From an uncultured Nocardioides sp. (GTDB lineage: Bacteria; Actinomycetota; Actinomycetes; Propionibacteriales; Nocardioidaceae), in NCBI RefSeq assembly GCF_947488025.1, contig NZ_CANKYS010000007.1:124001-188000 (forward strand): DNA of 64,000 bases, written 5' to 3'. The translations under genes were made by a program, and so were the position numbers. Shown here piece after piece: positions 16,312 through 24,899 of the stretch. Numbering within the stretch: the stretch's first letter is position 1; every line of letters begins with the position of its first letter. The notes under the pieces are model-generated. The model was not told the DNA's origin. It saw only the letters and a list, made by a program, of their open reading frames with translations, and did not search any database.

Positions 16312-19300
16312 TCAGACGTTCCTTCGGTACTGGCCCCCGACCTCGAAGAACGCCTCGGTGACCTGCTGGAGCGAGCAGACGCGGGCCGCGTCCATCAGCA
16401 CGGCGAAGACGTTGTCGCCGGAGATCGCGGCGTCCTTGAGCCGGGCGAGCGCCTCCTGCGCCTCGACACCGTGCGCGGCCTGGAAGGAGCGCACCCGGGC
16501 GAGCTGCGACTCCTTCTCGGACTCGGTAGCCCGCGCCAGCTCGACCTCCTTGGGCTGCGCGTCGGCCGCCGACTCCTTGACGAAGGTGTTGACGCCGATG
16601 ATCGGCAGCGAGCCGTCGTGCTTGCGGTGCTCGTAGAGCATCGACTCGTCCTGGATCCGGCCGCGCTGGTAGCCGGTCTCCATCGCGCCGAGCACGCCGC
16701 CGCGCTCGTTGATCGAGTCGAACTCCGCCAGCACCGCTGCCTCGACGAGGTCGGTGAGGTCGTCGATGACGTAGGAGCCCTGGAGCGGGTTCTCGTTCAT
16801 CGCCAGCCCCCACTCGCGGTTGATGATGAGCTGGATCGCCAGCGCGCGGCGCACGGAGTCCTCGGTCGGGGTCGTCACCGCCTCGTCGTACGCGTTGGTG
16901 TGGAGGCTGTTGGCGTTGTCGTAGATCGCGATGAGGGCCTGCAGCGTGGTGCGGATGTCGTTGAAGTCCATCTCCTGCGCGTGCAGCGACCGGCCGCTCG
17001 TCTGGACGTGGTACTTCAGCTTCTGCGAGCGCTCCGAGGCGCCGTACTTCTCCTTCATCGTCACCGCCCAGATGCGGCGGGCGACGCGGCCGAGCACGCT
17101 GTACTCGGGGTCCATGCCGTTGGAGAAGAAGAACGACAGGTTCGGCGCGAAGTCGTCGATGTCCATGCCGCGCGCGAGGTAGGCCTCGACGTAGGTGAAG
17201 CCGTTGGCGAGGGTGAAGGCGAGCTGGCTGATGGGGTTCGCCCCGGCCTCGGCGATGTGGTAGCCGGAGATCGAGACCGAGTAGAAGTTGCGGACCTGCC
17301 GCTCGATGAACCACTCCTGGATGTCGGCCATCATCCGCAGGCTGAACTCGGTGGAGAACAGGCAGGTGTTCTGCCCCTGGTCCTCCTTGAGGATGTCGGC
17401 CTGCACGGTGCCGCGCACGTTGGCGAGGGCGTACGCCGCCAGCTGGGCGCGCTCCTCCTCGCTCGGCTCGCGGCCCTCCCGCTCGGTGAACGCGTCGACC
17501 TGCTGGTCGATCGCGGTGTTGAGGAAGAACGCCAGCACCGTCGGGGCCGGCCCGTTGATCGTCATCGAGACGCTGGTCGTCGGCGAGACGAGGTCGAAGC
17601 CGTCGTAGAGGGCCTTCATGTCGTCGAGCGTCGCGACGGAGACGCCCGAGGTGCCGACCTTGCCGTAGACGTCGGGGCGCGGGTCGGGGTCGCGGCCGTA
17701 GAGCGTGACCGAGTCGAACGCCGTCGACAGGCGCGTCGCGTCGTTGCCCTCGGACAGGATCTTGAAGCGGCGGTTGGTGCGCGCCGGGTCGCCCTCGCCG
17801 GCGAACATGCGGGCGGGGTCCTCGTTGTCGCGCTTGAACGGGAAGACGCCGGCGGTGAAGGGGAAGTAGCCGGGCAGGTTCTCGTTGCGCCAGAACCGCA
17901 CCAGCTCGCCGTGGTCGGTGAACCGGGGGAGCGAGACGCGCGGGATCTTGTTGCCGCTCAGCGACTCCCTGGTGAGCTTGGTGTGGATCTCACGGTCGCG
18001 CACCACGACGACCTGCTCGTCGCCGGAGTAGGACTCGACGATCGCGGGCCAGCGCTCGACCTGGTCGGCCACCTCGTGCGGGACGGCCTTGCGGGCCGAC
18101 TCGAGGAGCTCGGCGACCCGGCCCAGGTCGCCGTCGGCCAGCTGGTCGGCGACGTGCTGCACGCGCTGCAGGTGGCGCGCCGCCTCAGCGAGCTCGGACG
18201 TACGCGCGTGGTAGCCGCGGACCGTCTCGGTGATCTCCGAGAGGTAGCGGACGCGGTCGGAGGGCACGACCTGCCGGATGCCGGAGGAGTGGCGTACGTC
18301 GACGTGGGGGAGCGTGCCCTCGCTGACCTCGAGGCCGGCGCCGGCGAGCTCGACGCGCAGGTGCTGGTAGAGCGCGGTGACGCCGTCGTCGTTGAAGGTC
18401 GCGGCGCTGGTGCCGAAGACGGGCATGTCGTGCGGCTGCTTGCCGAAGGCCCCGCGGTTGCGGACGAGCTGGCGCCCGACGTCGCGGAGCGCGTCCTTCG
18501 CGCCCCGGCGCTCGAACTTGTTGATCGCGACGCTGTCGGCGAAGTCGAGCATGTCGATCTTCTCCAGCTGCGAGGCGGCGCCGAACTCCGGCGTCATCAC
18601 GTAGAGCGAGTGGTCGACGAGCGGCACGATGCCGGCGTCGCCCTGGCCGATGCCGGGCGTCTCGACGATCACCAGGTCGTGGCCGGCGGCCTTGACCACG
18701 TCGATCACGTCGGCGAGGTGCTCGGGCACCTCGTGCGCGCCGCGGGTGGCCAGCGAGCGGAAGAAGACACGGTCGCCGTCGAGCGAGTTGGCCCGGATCC
18801 GGTCGCCGAGCAGCGCGCCGCCGCCCTTGCGGCGGGTCGGGTCGACCGCGATGACCGCGATCCGCAGCTTGTCCTGCTGGTCGGTGCGGAAGCGGCGCAC
18901 GATCTCGTCGGTGAGACTCGACTTGCCCGAGCCGCCGGTGCCGGTGATGCCGAGGACGGGTACGACGCGGCGCGCGGCGGCGCGGCGTACGTCCTCCAGC
19001 AGCGACTCGTCGAGGCGTCCGCCCTCCGCGCCGGTGATCGCGCGGGCCACGGCGAACCGGTCACCCGAGAGCACCTGCTCGGCGGTGACCTGCCGGTCGG
19101 CCCAGAGGTCGATGTCGCAGTCGGCGACCACGGAGTTGATCATCCCGACGAGGCCCATCTTCTGGCCGTCCTCGGGAGAGAAGATGGTGACGCCCGAGTC
19201 GCGGAGCCGCTGGATCTCCTTCGGGACGATGACGCCGCCACCGCCGCCGACCACGCGAACGTGGCCGGCGCCCGCGGCGCGCAACGACTCGACGAGGTAC

Positions 19301-19536
19301 TCGAAGTACTCCACGTGGCCGCCCTGGTAGGACGACACCGCGACGCCCTGCGCGTCCTCCTCGAGCGCCGCGTCGACGACCTCCTGCACGGAGCGGTTGT
19401 GCCCGAGGTGGATGACTTCGCAGCCCTGGCTCATGAAGATCCGCCGCATGATGTTGATCGACGCGTCGTGCCCGTCGAACAACGCGGACGCCGTCACGAG
19501 GCGGATCGGGTGGGTGGGCGTGTGCAGGTCGGCCAT
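16312..19536 (-). CDS. icmF: fused isobutyryl-CoA mutase (B12 domain + GTPase + mutase)
   Basis: A 1074-residue fusion. Residues about 10-140 form the cobalamin-binding domain with the Co-ligand His in DGHDASINIMRR. Residues about 185-400 are the MeaB-like G-protein chaperone, with Walker A GTGGSGKSS, VETPGIGQGD and NKFERRG. The rest is the adenosylcobalamin TIM-barrel mutase (GYFPFTAGVFPFKR, TSVSMTINGPAP, the IQEWFIERQVRNFYSVSISG region). The Phe in PFTAG is typical of isobutyryl- rather than methylmalonyl-CoA mutase. It interconverts isobutyryl- and n-butyryl-CoA, linking valine and fatty-acid metabolism. ATG 19536 is preferred over ATG 19554: TACTAT lies 6 bases upstream of it, and the MarR-type operator covers 19554. 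Confidence 0.92.
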   Translation of the reverse strand: MADLHTPTHPIRLVTASALFDGHDASINIMRRIFMSQGCEVIHLGHNRSVQEVVDAALEEDAQGVAVSSYQGGHVEYFEYLVESLRAAGAGHVRVVGGGGGVIVPKEIQRLRDSGVTIFSPEDGQKMGLVGMINSVVADCDIDLWADRQVTAEQVLSGDRFAVARAITGAEGGRLDESLLEDVRRAAARRVVPVLGITGTGGSGKSSLTDEIVRRFRTDQQDKLRIAVIAVDPTRRKGGGALLGDRIRANSLDGDRVFFRSLATRGAHEVPEHLADVIDVVKAAGHDLVIVETPGIGQGDAGIVPLVDHSLYVMTPEFGAASQLEKIDMLDFADSVAINKFERRGAKDALRDVGRQLVRNRGAFGKQPHDMPVFGTSAATFNDDGVTALYQHLRVELAGAGLEVSEGTLPHVDVRHSSGIRQVVPSDRVRYLSEITETVRGYHARTSELAEAARHLQRVQHVADQLADGDLGRVAELLESARKAVPHEVADQVERWPAIVESYSGDEQVVVVRDREIHTKLTRESLSGNKIPRVSLPRFTDHGELVRFWRNENLPGYFPFTAGVFPFKRDNEDPARMFAGEGDPARTNRRFKILSEGNDATRLSTAFDSVTLYGRDPDPRPDVYGKVGTSGVSVATLDDMKALYDGFDLVSPTTSVSMTINGPAPTVLAFFLNTAIDQQVDAFTEREGREPSEEERAQLAAYALANVRGTVQADILKEDQGQNTCLFSTEFSLRMMADIQEWFIERQVRNFYSVSISGYHIAEAGANPISQLAFTLANGFTYVEAYLARGMDIDDFAPNLSFFFSNGMDPEYSVLGRVARRIWAVTMKEKYGASERSQKLKYHVQTSGRSLHAQEMDFNDIRTTLQALIAIYDNANSLHTNAYDEAVTTPTEDSVRRALAIQLIINREWGLAMNENPLQGSYVIDDLTDLVEAAVLAEFDSINERGGVLGAMETGYQRGRIQDESMLYEHRKHDGSLPIIGVNTFVKESAADAQPKEVELARATESEKESQLARVRSFQAAHGVEAQEALARLKDAAISGDNVFAVLMDAARVCSLQQVTEAFFEVGGQYRRNV

Positions 19537-19542
19537 GGACAG

Positions 19543-19561
19543 ATAGTAGGACATCCAACTA
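19543..19561 (-). promoter_or_regulatory. MarR-type operator overlapping the icmF -10 box
   Basis: On the minus strand TAGTTGGATGTCCTACTA (19561-19544) is an 18-bp palindrome with 7 of 9 pairs matching. It resembles the TAGTTGGACGTCCAACTA sites of MarR regulators. The -10-like TACTAT (19548-19543) sits inside its right end, 6 bases before ATG 19536. Binding there would block transcription. The MarR gene lies just upstream. Confidence 0.65.
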
Positions 19562-19583
19562 ACTACTCGCGAGTCACGAGCCG

Positions 19584-19660
19584 GCCGCCATCGGTATCTA
19601 GGGACGAACTGGTAGGTGATGGGCGCCCGAGAGCTACGAAAACGTCCCTAGATAGGCGGC
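19584..19660. repeat. split inverted repeat between marR and icmF
   Basis: TATCTAGGGACG (19595-19606) is perfectly repeated in inverse at 19643-19654. The outer GCCGCC (19584-19589) pairs with GGCGGC (19655-19660), leaving a 5-base bulge on one side only. The loop is 36 bases and contains GGGCGCCC. It may end the marR message or act as a second operator. Confidence 0.55.
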
Positions 19661-19681
19661 AGGGCGGGACGGTGGCGGGGG

Positions 19682-20173
19682 TCAGGAGCCGTCGCCGAGC
19701 CCGGTGCGCAGCGTCGTCAGTCGCTCGGTCAGCTCGCGCACCTCGCCGCCGGGCAGCCCGGGCGCCTCGAACACCTGGCCGTTGAGGGCGTCCGTCGCCT
19801 CCTCGACCGCCTCGCGACCGGCGTCGGTCAGCACGGCGCGTACGACGCGCTTGTCCTCGTCGCTGCGCACGCGCTCCACGTAGCCCTGCGCCACGAGCCG
19901 GTCCACGGCGTTGGTGACGCTCGTCGGGTGCACCTGCAGCAGCGACCCGAGCCGCGACATCGGCATCGCGGCGCCGCGGCTGAAGGAGAGCAGCCGCAGC
20001 ACCTCGTAGCGGGCGAACGTCAGCCCGCGCGGGCGGAGCACCCCGTCGATGCGCTCCATCAGCAGCTGCTGTGCGCGCACGAGCGAGGTCACCATCGCCA
20101 TCCCGTCGGCGGCGTCGCCCCAGCCGTGGGCCACCCACTGCCGGTGGGCCTCGCTGATCGGGTCGCGGGTCAT
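19682..20173 (-). CDS. MarR family transcriptional regulator
   Basis: A 163-residue winged-helix regulator. The recognition region MSRLGSLLQVHPTSVTNAVDRLVAQGYVERVRSDEDKRV (in parts: MSRLGSLLQVHPTSVTN, VDRLVAQGYVERVRSDEDKR) is classic MarR, with the basic wing DEDKR. Flanking helices would form the dimer. MarR proteins usually repress adjacent genes and release on binding small aromatic or acyl ligands. The operator at the icmF start makes it the probable icmF repressor. TAGCCT lies 8 bases before the ATG. Confidence 0.88.
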   Translation of the reverse strand: MTRDPISEAHRQWVAHGWGDAADGMAMVTSLVRAQQLLMERIDGVLRPRGLTFARYEVLRLLSFSRGAAMPMSRLGSLLQVHPTSVTNAVDRLVAQGYVERVRSDEDKRVVRAVLTDAGREAVEEATDALNGQVFEAPGLPGGEVRELTERLTTLRTGLGDGS

Positions 20174-20184
20174 GGGAGGGGAGG

Positions 20185-20943
20185 CTACTCAGGCAGGCCG
20201 GTCAGCACGGCGTGCGCCTCGACCATCGCAGGCCCGTACCAGGTCAGCAGCCGGCCCGACACCAGTCGCGTCGGCGTGCGCAACGCCTCCGGGCCGTCGT
20301 CGGCGGTGAAGACATAGGGCTCGTCCGGGAGCAGTACCACGTCCGCGCCGGCGGCGTCGATGTCGTCGGGGGTCACCGTCGGGTAGCGCCCGTCGTGCCC
20401 GGCCGGACCGTGGGCCAGCACGTTGGTGAGCCCGGCCCGGGTGAGGAGGTCGTCGGTGTAGGTCGGCGACCCGACGACCATCCACGGGTCGCGCCAGATC
20501 GGGACCGCGACCCTCAGCCGCGACGGCGCAGGCGGGCCTCCCCACAACCCCCATGCGTCGTCGAGCCACTCCGGCAGGGACAGCGCCAGCGCCTCGTCGA
20601 GCAGCCGCGTCATCGAGGCGAGCGCCTCCTCGACCGTCTCGATCCGCGTCACCCACACGGCGATGCCGGCGTCGCGCAGGCGGCGTACGTCGAGCTCGCG
20701 GTTCTCCTCCTTGTTGGCCACGACCAGGTCGGGGGAGAGGGCGCGGACCGCCGCCAGGTCGGGGTTCTTGGTGCCGCGCACGCGGGTCACGTCGAGGTCG
20801 GCGGGGTGGGTGCACCAGTCCGTCGCCCCGACCAGCCGGTCGGGTGCGCTTGCTGCGATCGCCTCGGTGAGCGACGGCACCAGCGAGACGACGCGACGGG
20901 CCGGGCCGGGCAGGGGGACGTCGGCCCCGAGGTCGTCGCGCAT
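20185..20943 (-). CDS. BtuF-like helical-backbone metal/cobalamin-binding protein
   Basis: A 252-residue protein of the helical-backbone metal receptor fold: RRVVSLVPSLTEAI, LVGATDWCTHP, ALSPDLVVANKEEN, and the long linking helix VEEALASMTRLLDEAL. This is the architecture of BtuF-type cobalamin- or siderophore-binding proteins. It has no signal peptide or lipobox and no adjacent permease, so it may be cytosolic. It lies 11 bases upstream of marR and in the same direction as B12-dependent icmF, which suggests a link to cobalamin supply. ATG 20943 is chosen because TAGCCT lies 7 bases upstream. Confidence 0.75.
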   Translation of the reverse strand: MRDDLGADVPLPGPARRVVSLVPSLTEAIAASAPDRLVGATDWCTHPADLDVTRVRGTKNPDLAAVRALSPDLVVANKEENRELDVRRLRDAGIAVWVTRIETVEEALASMTRLLDEALALSLPEWLDDAWGLWGGPPAPSRLRVAVPIWRDPWMVVGSPTYTDDLLTRAGLTNVLAHGPAGHDGRYPTVTPDDIDAAGADVVLLPDEPYVFTADDGPEALRTPTRLVSGRLLTWYGPAMVEAHAVLTGLPE

Positions 20944-20999
20944 GGACCCGAGGCTAGCCACTGCCGGGTCCGGGCAGGTCGACGTGGTGAGGTTGTCCC

Positions 21000-22136
21000 A
21001 TGAGCAAGCACGCCCGGGCCCGGGGGCTGCCGGTCGACGGCAGGGAGCAGCCCACCGCCGACGGCTGGACGTTCCCGGCCCGCAACCCGGCGACGGCCGA
21101 GCCGCTGTGGGACGTCCCGGATGCCGGGGTCGCCGACGCGCGCGACGCGGTCACGGCCGCCCGCCGCGCCTTCGACGCGACGCAGTGGAGCACCGACGCC
21201 GACCTGCGCGCCGACGCCGTACGACGCCTCGCCGCCGCCGTTGCCGACCGGGCCGACGAGCTCGTGGCCCTGATGGCGGCCGAGACCGGCGTGCCGGTCG
21301 CCCTGCGGTCCACCCACCTCGACGACGCGATCGCCGCGATGACGTGGTCGGTGGCCGAGCAGCGCGAGCCCGCCGGGGTGACCGCCGTGGTCACGCCCGC
21401 CACCTCGCCCCTGGCCGTGGCGCTCGCGGAGGTCGGCCGGGTGCTCGGCGCCGGTGGGACGGTCGTGCTGAAGCCCGCTGCCGAGGCCGCGACCGCAGCG
21501 ATCGAGCTCGGCCGGATCGCCCTCGACGTGCTGCCGCGCGGGGTGCTCAACGTCGTGACCACCCGCGACGTCGACGTCGCCATCGCGCTCACCCTCGACG
21601 AGCGCGTCGACGAGGTCTCCCTCACCGGGTCCCCCGTCGTGGCCGAGCGGGTCCGGGTCGCGGGGGAGCGGGCCGGCACGCGCGTACGCCTCGACGTCGG
21701 CGGTCCGCGCCCGGTCCGGGTGGGCGACGACGGGGACCTCGGAGCCGTCGTCGCCGCGGCCGCCCGCGCCGTCGCGGCCAACGCCGGTCAGGGCTGCCGC
21801 CTGCCGTCGAGCGTCGTCGTACCCGTGCACCGGCACGCCGAGGCACTGCAGGCCGCGGTGACGGCGATGCAGGACGTCGTCGTCGGCGACCCGGCCGACC
21901 CCGCCACGCGCTGCGGGCCGCTGCGATCGGCGGTCGCCCGCGACCGGGTGCGTCGCTACGTCGACCTCGGCCGCTCCGAGGGCGGCGACGTCGCCCTCGG
22001 CGGCAGCGTCCTCGACCGCGACGGGTGGTGGTTCGCCCCGACCGTGATCGGCGGGCTGTCGCGTCAGTCCCGCCTGGTGCGCGAGGAGGTGCTCGGGCCG
22101 GTGCTCGTGGTCGTCTCCGACGGGCGGAACAGCTGA
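21000..22136 (+). pseudogene. truncated, active-site-altered aldehyde dehydrogenase
   Basis: 378 codons related to aldehyde dehydrogenases (WTFPARNPATAEPLW, VLKPAAEAATAAIELG, VSLTGSPVVAERV). The nucleophile Cys266 is kept (NAGQGCRLP). The LELGGK box reads LDVGGP at residue 232, losing the general-base Glu and the Lys, and the protein stops right after EEVLGPVLVVVSDG. That removes the last 100 or so residues that complete the fold. The 3' end overlaps the convergent membrane-protein gene by 73 bp. A decaying gene is the best reading; a repurposed short protein is possible. Confidence 0.65.
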
Positions 22137-22516
22137 GCAGCCGCGGTGGCGCCGAGCACGCCCCCGCCGAGCACCAGCACCAGGCCGGGGCCGGGGACCC
22201 AGCCGCTCATGCCGACCAGCGTGAGCAGGTGCACCACCTGCCAGACGGGGAGGACCACCGCCACGACGGCGAAGATCGTCGCCTGCACCGCCGCCACCCG
22301 GCGCAGGGGGATCAACGCCCCCGCGAGCCCGAGCATCGCCGCGTAGAACGTCCACAGTCCGGCGCCGCGAGCGCCTGAGACCGAGCCGACCGCAGTGTCG
22401 ATCCAGGGGAGGAAGGAGCCGAGGACGACCATCGCGACCGCGCCGGCCAGCCGACGCTTGGCCGGGTCGGGCCCGCGCCGCACCCGGGTCGCGCTCGTCG
22501 CCGTTGCACCGCTCAT
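22064..22516 (-). CDS. small membrane protein, 150 residues
   Basis: A 150-residue protein with four predicted membrane segments (LAGAVAMVVLGSFLPWI, LWTFYAAMLGLAGALIPL, ATIFAVVAVVLPVWQVVHLL, PGLVLVLGGGVLGATAAAQL). It has a basic N-terminus and a Ser/Thr-rich tail. Not a family I can name. The tail (SETTTSTGPSTSSRTRRD) is encoded in the overlap with the truncated dehydrogenase, so it may be recently acquired read-through. Confidence 0.6.
   Translation of the reverse strand: MSGATATSATRVRRGPDPAKRRLAGAVAMVVLGSFLPWIDTAVGSVSGARGAGLWTFYAAMLGLAGALIPLRRVAAVQATIFAVVAVVLPVWQVVHLLTLVGMSGWVPGPGLVLVLGGGVLGATAAAQLFRPSETTTSTGPSTSSRTRRD
22079..22123. repeat. 45-bp near-repeat, copy A (aldehyde dehydrogenase 3' end)
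   Basis: Matches 26784-26828 at 40 of 45 bases in the same orientation. It encodes REEVLGPVLVVVSDG. Both copies lose dehydrogenase similarity at the same codon. The pair brackets 4.7 kb carrying the symporter module. Confidence 0.7.
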
Positions 22517-22581
22517 GGGGGGACTGTACGGAACGGCGTGGCCGAGTGGGCGGCGCCGACGGACGATCGGGTGCCGTCACA

Positions 22582-22636
22582 CGCGACGAACGGCGGTCCG
22601 TGACGCGACGAACGGCCGGTCCTGCGCGACGAACGG
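22582..22636. repeat. three tandem CGCGACGAACGG units
   Basis: CGCGACGAACGG occurs at 22582-22593, 22604-22615 and 22625-22636, with 22- and 21-base periods and partly conserved spacers (CGGTCC / CCGGTCC). It lies in the 294-base gap upstream of the DUF4212/symporter operon, about 80 bases before the CRP-type site. It could be a multi-copy operator. Nothing else recognisable lies in the gap before the CRP site. Confidence 0.6.
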
Positions 22637-22714
22637 CGCCGAAGCCCCGGCTGGGCTGCGCCAGCCGACCCCGTCGCGCCACCGGTCGACGATTTCCGAC
22701 CGCTCGCCGAAAAC

Positions 22715-22730
22715 TGTGACCCCCGTCACA
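22715..22730. promoter_or_regulatory. CRP/GlxR-type site upstream of the symporter operon
   Basis: TGTGACCCCCGTCACA is an exact TGTGA-N6-TCACA palindrome, the CRP-family consensus, 81 bases before the GTG of the DUF4212 gene. In actinobacteria CRP/GlxR often controls carboxylate uptake. The promoter itself could not be placed with confidence. Confidence 0.7.
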
Positions 22731-22810
22731 TGAGTGCCTTGACCCGCGTGTCGAGCCGCTGTTGTGCTGCCGGGCAGCCAACTCCGAGTCGTCAGCCAGT
22801 GGAGGACACC

Positions 22811-23085
<275 letters not shown>

Positions 23086-23089
<4 letters not shown>

Positions 23090-24786
23090 GCGACATCCAG
23101 ACCTGGACCCTCATCTTCGTGGTCCTCACGTTCAGCATCTACATCTTCGTCGCCTACCGGAGCCGGGTCAGCACGACGTCCGGCTTCTACGTCGCCGGAG
23201 GCGGCATCCCGGCGCCCGCCAACGGCGCGGCCATCGCGGCTGACTGGATGAGCGCGGCCTCTTTCATCTCCATGGCCGGCATCATCGCCTTCGCCGGCAA
23301 CGGCTACGGCGGCTCGGTCTACCTCATGGGCTGGACGGGCGGCTACGTGCTCCTCGCGCTGCTGCTGGCCCCGTACCTGCGCAAGTTCGGCAAGTACACG
23401 ATCCCGGACTTCGTCGGCGACCGCTACAACGAGACCGCACGGATGGTGGCGGTGGTCGCGGCCATCGTCGTCTCCTTCGTCTACGTCGCCGGTCAGATGG
23501 CCGGCGTCGGTCTCGTCTTCACCCGCTTCCTCAAGGTGGACACGACCACCGGCGTCGTCATCGGCATGGCCATCGTGTTCTTCTACGCCGTCCTCGGCGG
23601 CATGAAGGGCATCACCTGGACCCAGGTGACGCAGTACTCCGTGCTGATCATCGCCTACCTGATCCCCGCCGTCGCCGTCTCGGCCAAGGTGACCGACGTG
23701 CCGATCCCGCAGATCGGGTTCGGCACGATCCTCGCGGAGCTCGATGCGCTGCAGACCGACCTCGGCATTTCGGAGTACACGGCCGCGTTCGGCAGCACCA
23801 ACATGCTCAACATGCTGCTGATCACCGCGGCGCTGATGTTCGGCACCGCGGGCCTGCCCCACGTGATCGTCCGCTTCTACACCGCCAAGAGCGTGCGGGC
23901 CGCGAGGTACTCGGCACTGTGGGCGTTGTTCTTCATCGCCCTGCTCTACACGACCGCCCCGTCGGTGGCGGCCTTCAGCAAGCTGCAGATCATCCAGGAC
24001 ATCGAGGGCACCCAGCTCTCGCAGGTCCCCAGCTGGTTCAACACCTGGGCGGACGTCGGCCTGATCACCCAGGCGCCCGAGGCGCCGGGCGCGGTCGGTG
24101 CCCCGATCTCGGAGCTGCCCGGTGACACCGTGCTGAGCTACTCCGACGTCTTCGTCAACAACGACATCATCGTGCTCGCCTCGCCCGAGATCGGCGGTCT
24201 CCCCGCCCCGATCGTCGGCCTCGTCGCAGCCGGCGCGCTGGCGGCGGCGCTGTCCACGGCGTCTGGCCTCCTGCTGGTCATCTCCAGCTCGGTCGCCAAC
24301 GACGTCTACTACAAGAAGATCAACCCGCAGGCCACCGAGGCCCGGCAGCTCCTGGTCGGCCGCATCGCCATGGCCGGCGCGATCGTGGTCGCCGGATACC
24401 TCGGCATCAACCCGCCCGGATTCGTGGCCCAGGTCGTGGCGCTGGCCTTCGGGCTCGCCGCAGCGAGCTTCTTCCCGATCCTGGTGCTCGGGATCTTCTG
24501 GAAGAACTGCACGGCCATGGGAGCGACGGCGGGCATGCTCGCCGGACTCCTCACGACGATGGCCTACATGCTGTGGACGATCGACATCTACGGCAACGGC
24601 GAGGGCATCTTCGGGATCCTGGAGACCGGCTTCGGCACGATCGGGATGCTGATCAACTTCGCGGTGACGATCATCGTCTCGCAGTTCACCCCGAAGCCCA
24701 GCCCGCTCATGCAGGAGCTGGTCGAGGAGATCCGCTACCCCGGCAAGACCGAGCTCGTCGCGCAGCACGCGCAGGGCGACGTCTGA
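23086..24786 (+). CDS. sodium:solute symporter, VC_2705 / ActP-like
   Basis: A 566-residue SSS-family transporter with about 13 membrane helices. It starts with a periplasmic-side N-terminus, then SRVSTTSGFYVAGGGIPAPA, the ADWMSAASFISMAGI sodium-site helix, FGKYTIPDFVGDRY, FTRFLKVDTTTGVVIGM and PHVIVRFYTAK. These are shared with ActP acetate permeases and the TIGR03648 group that pairs with DUF4212. It likely takes up acetate, lactate or another short carboxylate with Na+. The CRP-type site upstream fits carbon-source control. The gene ends before a strong bidirectional hairpin. Confidence 0.9.
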
Positions 24787-24802
24787 CGGAGCGCGGCAGC
24801 AG

Positions 24803-24839
24803 CGTCGGCGCCGGGGTGGTCACCACCCCGGCACCGACG
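24803..24839. terminator. bidirectional terminator after the symporter
   Basis: A 17-bp stem, CGTCGGCGCCGGGGTGG with its complement, one mismatch and a 3-base loop, 17 bases past the symporter stop and convergent with the CBS gene. No U tract. Confidence 0.8.
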
Positions 24840-24899
24840 TCGTCGTTCAGCGGCGTCGGCGCAGCCAGGTCCTGACGCTCAGGGTCAGCGGGCCGGGCG

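Noticed and set aside
19552..19554. ATG 19554 as the icmF start
   Set aside because: It lies inside the MarR-type palindrome and upstream of the -10-like TACTAT, and adds six residues not expected in the family.
22582..22636. CRISPR array
   Set aside because: Units are 12 bases with 9-10 base spacers, only three copies, and no cas genes; a tandem repeat instead.
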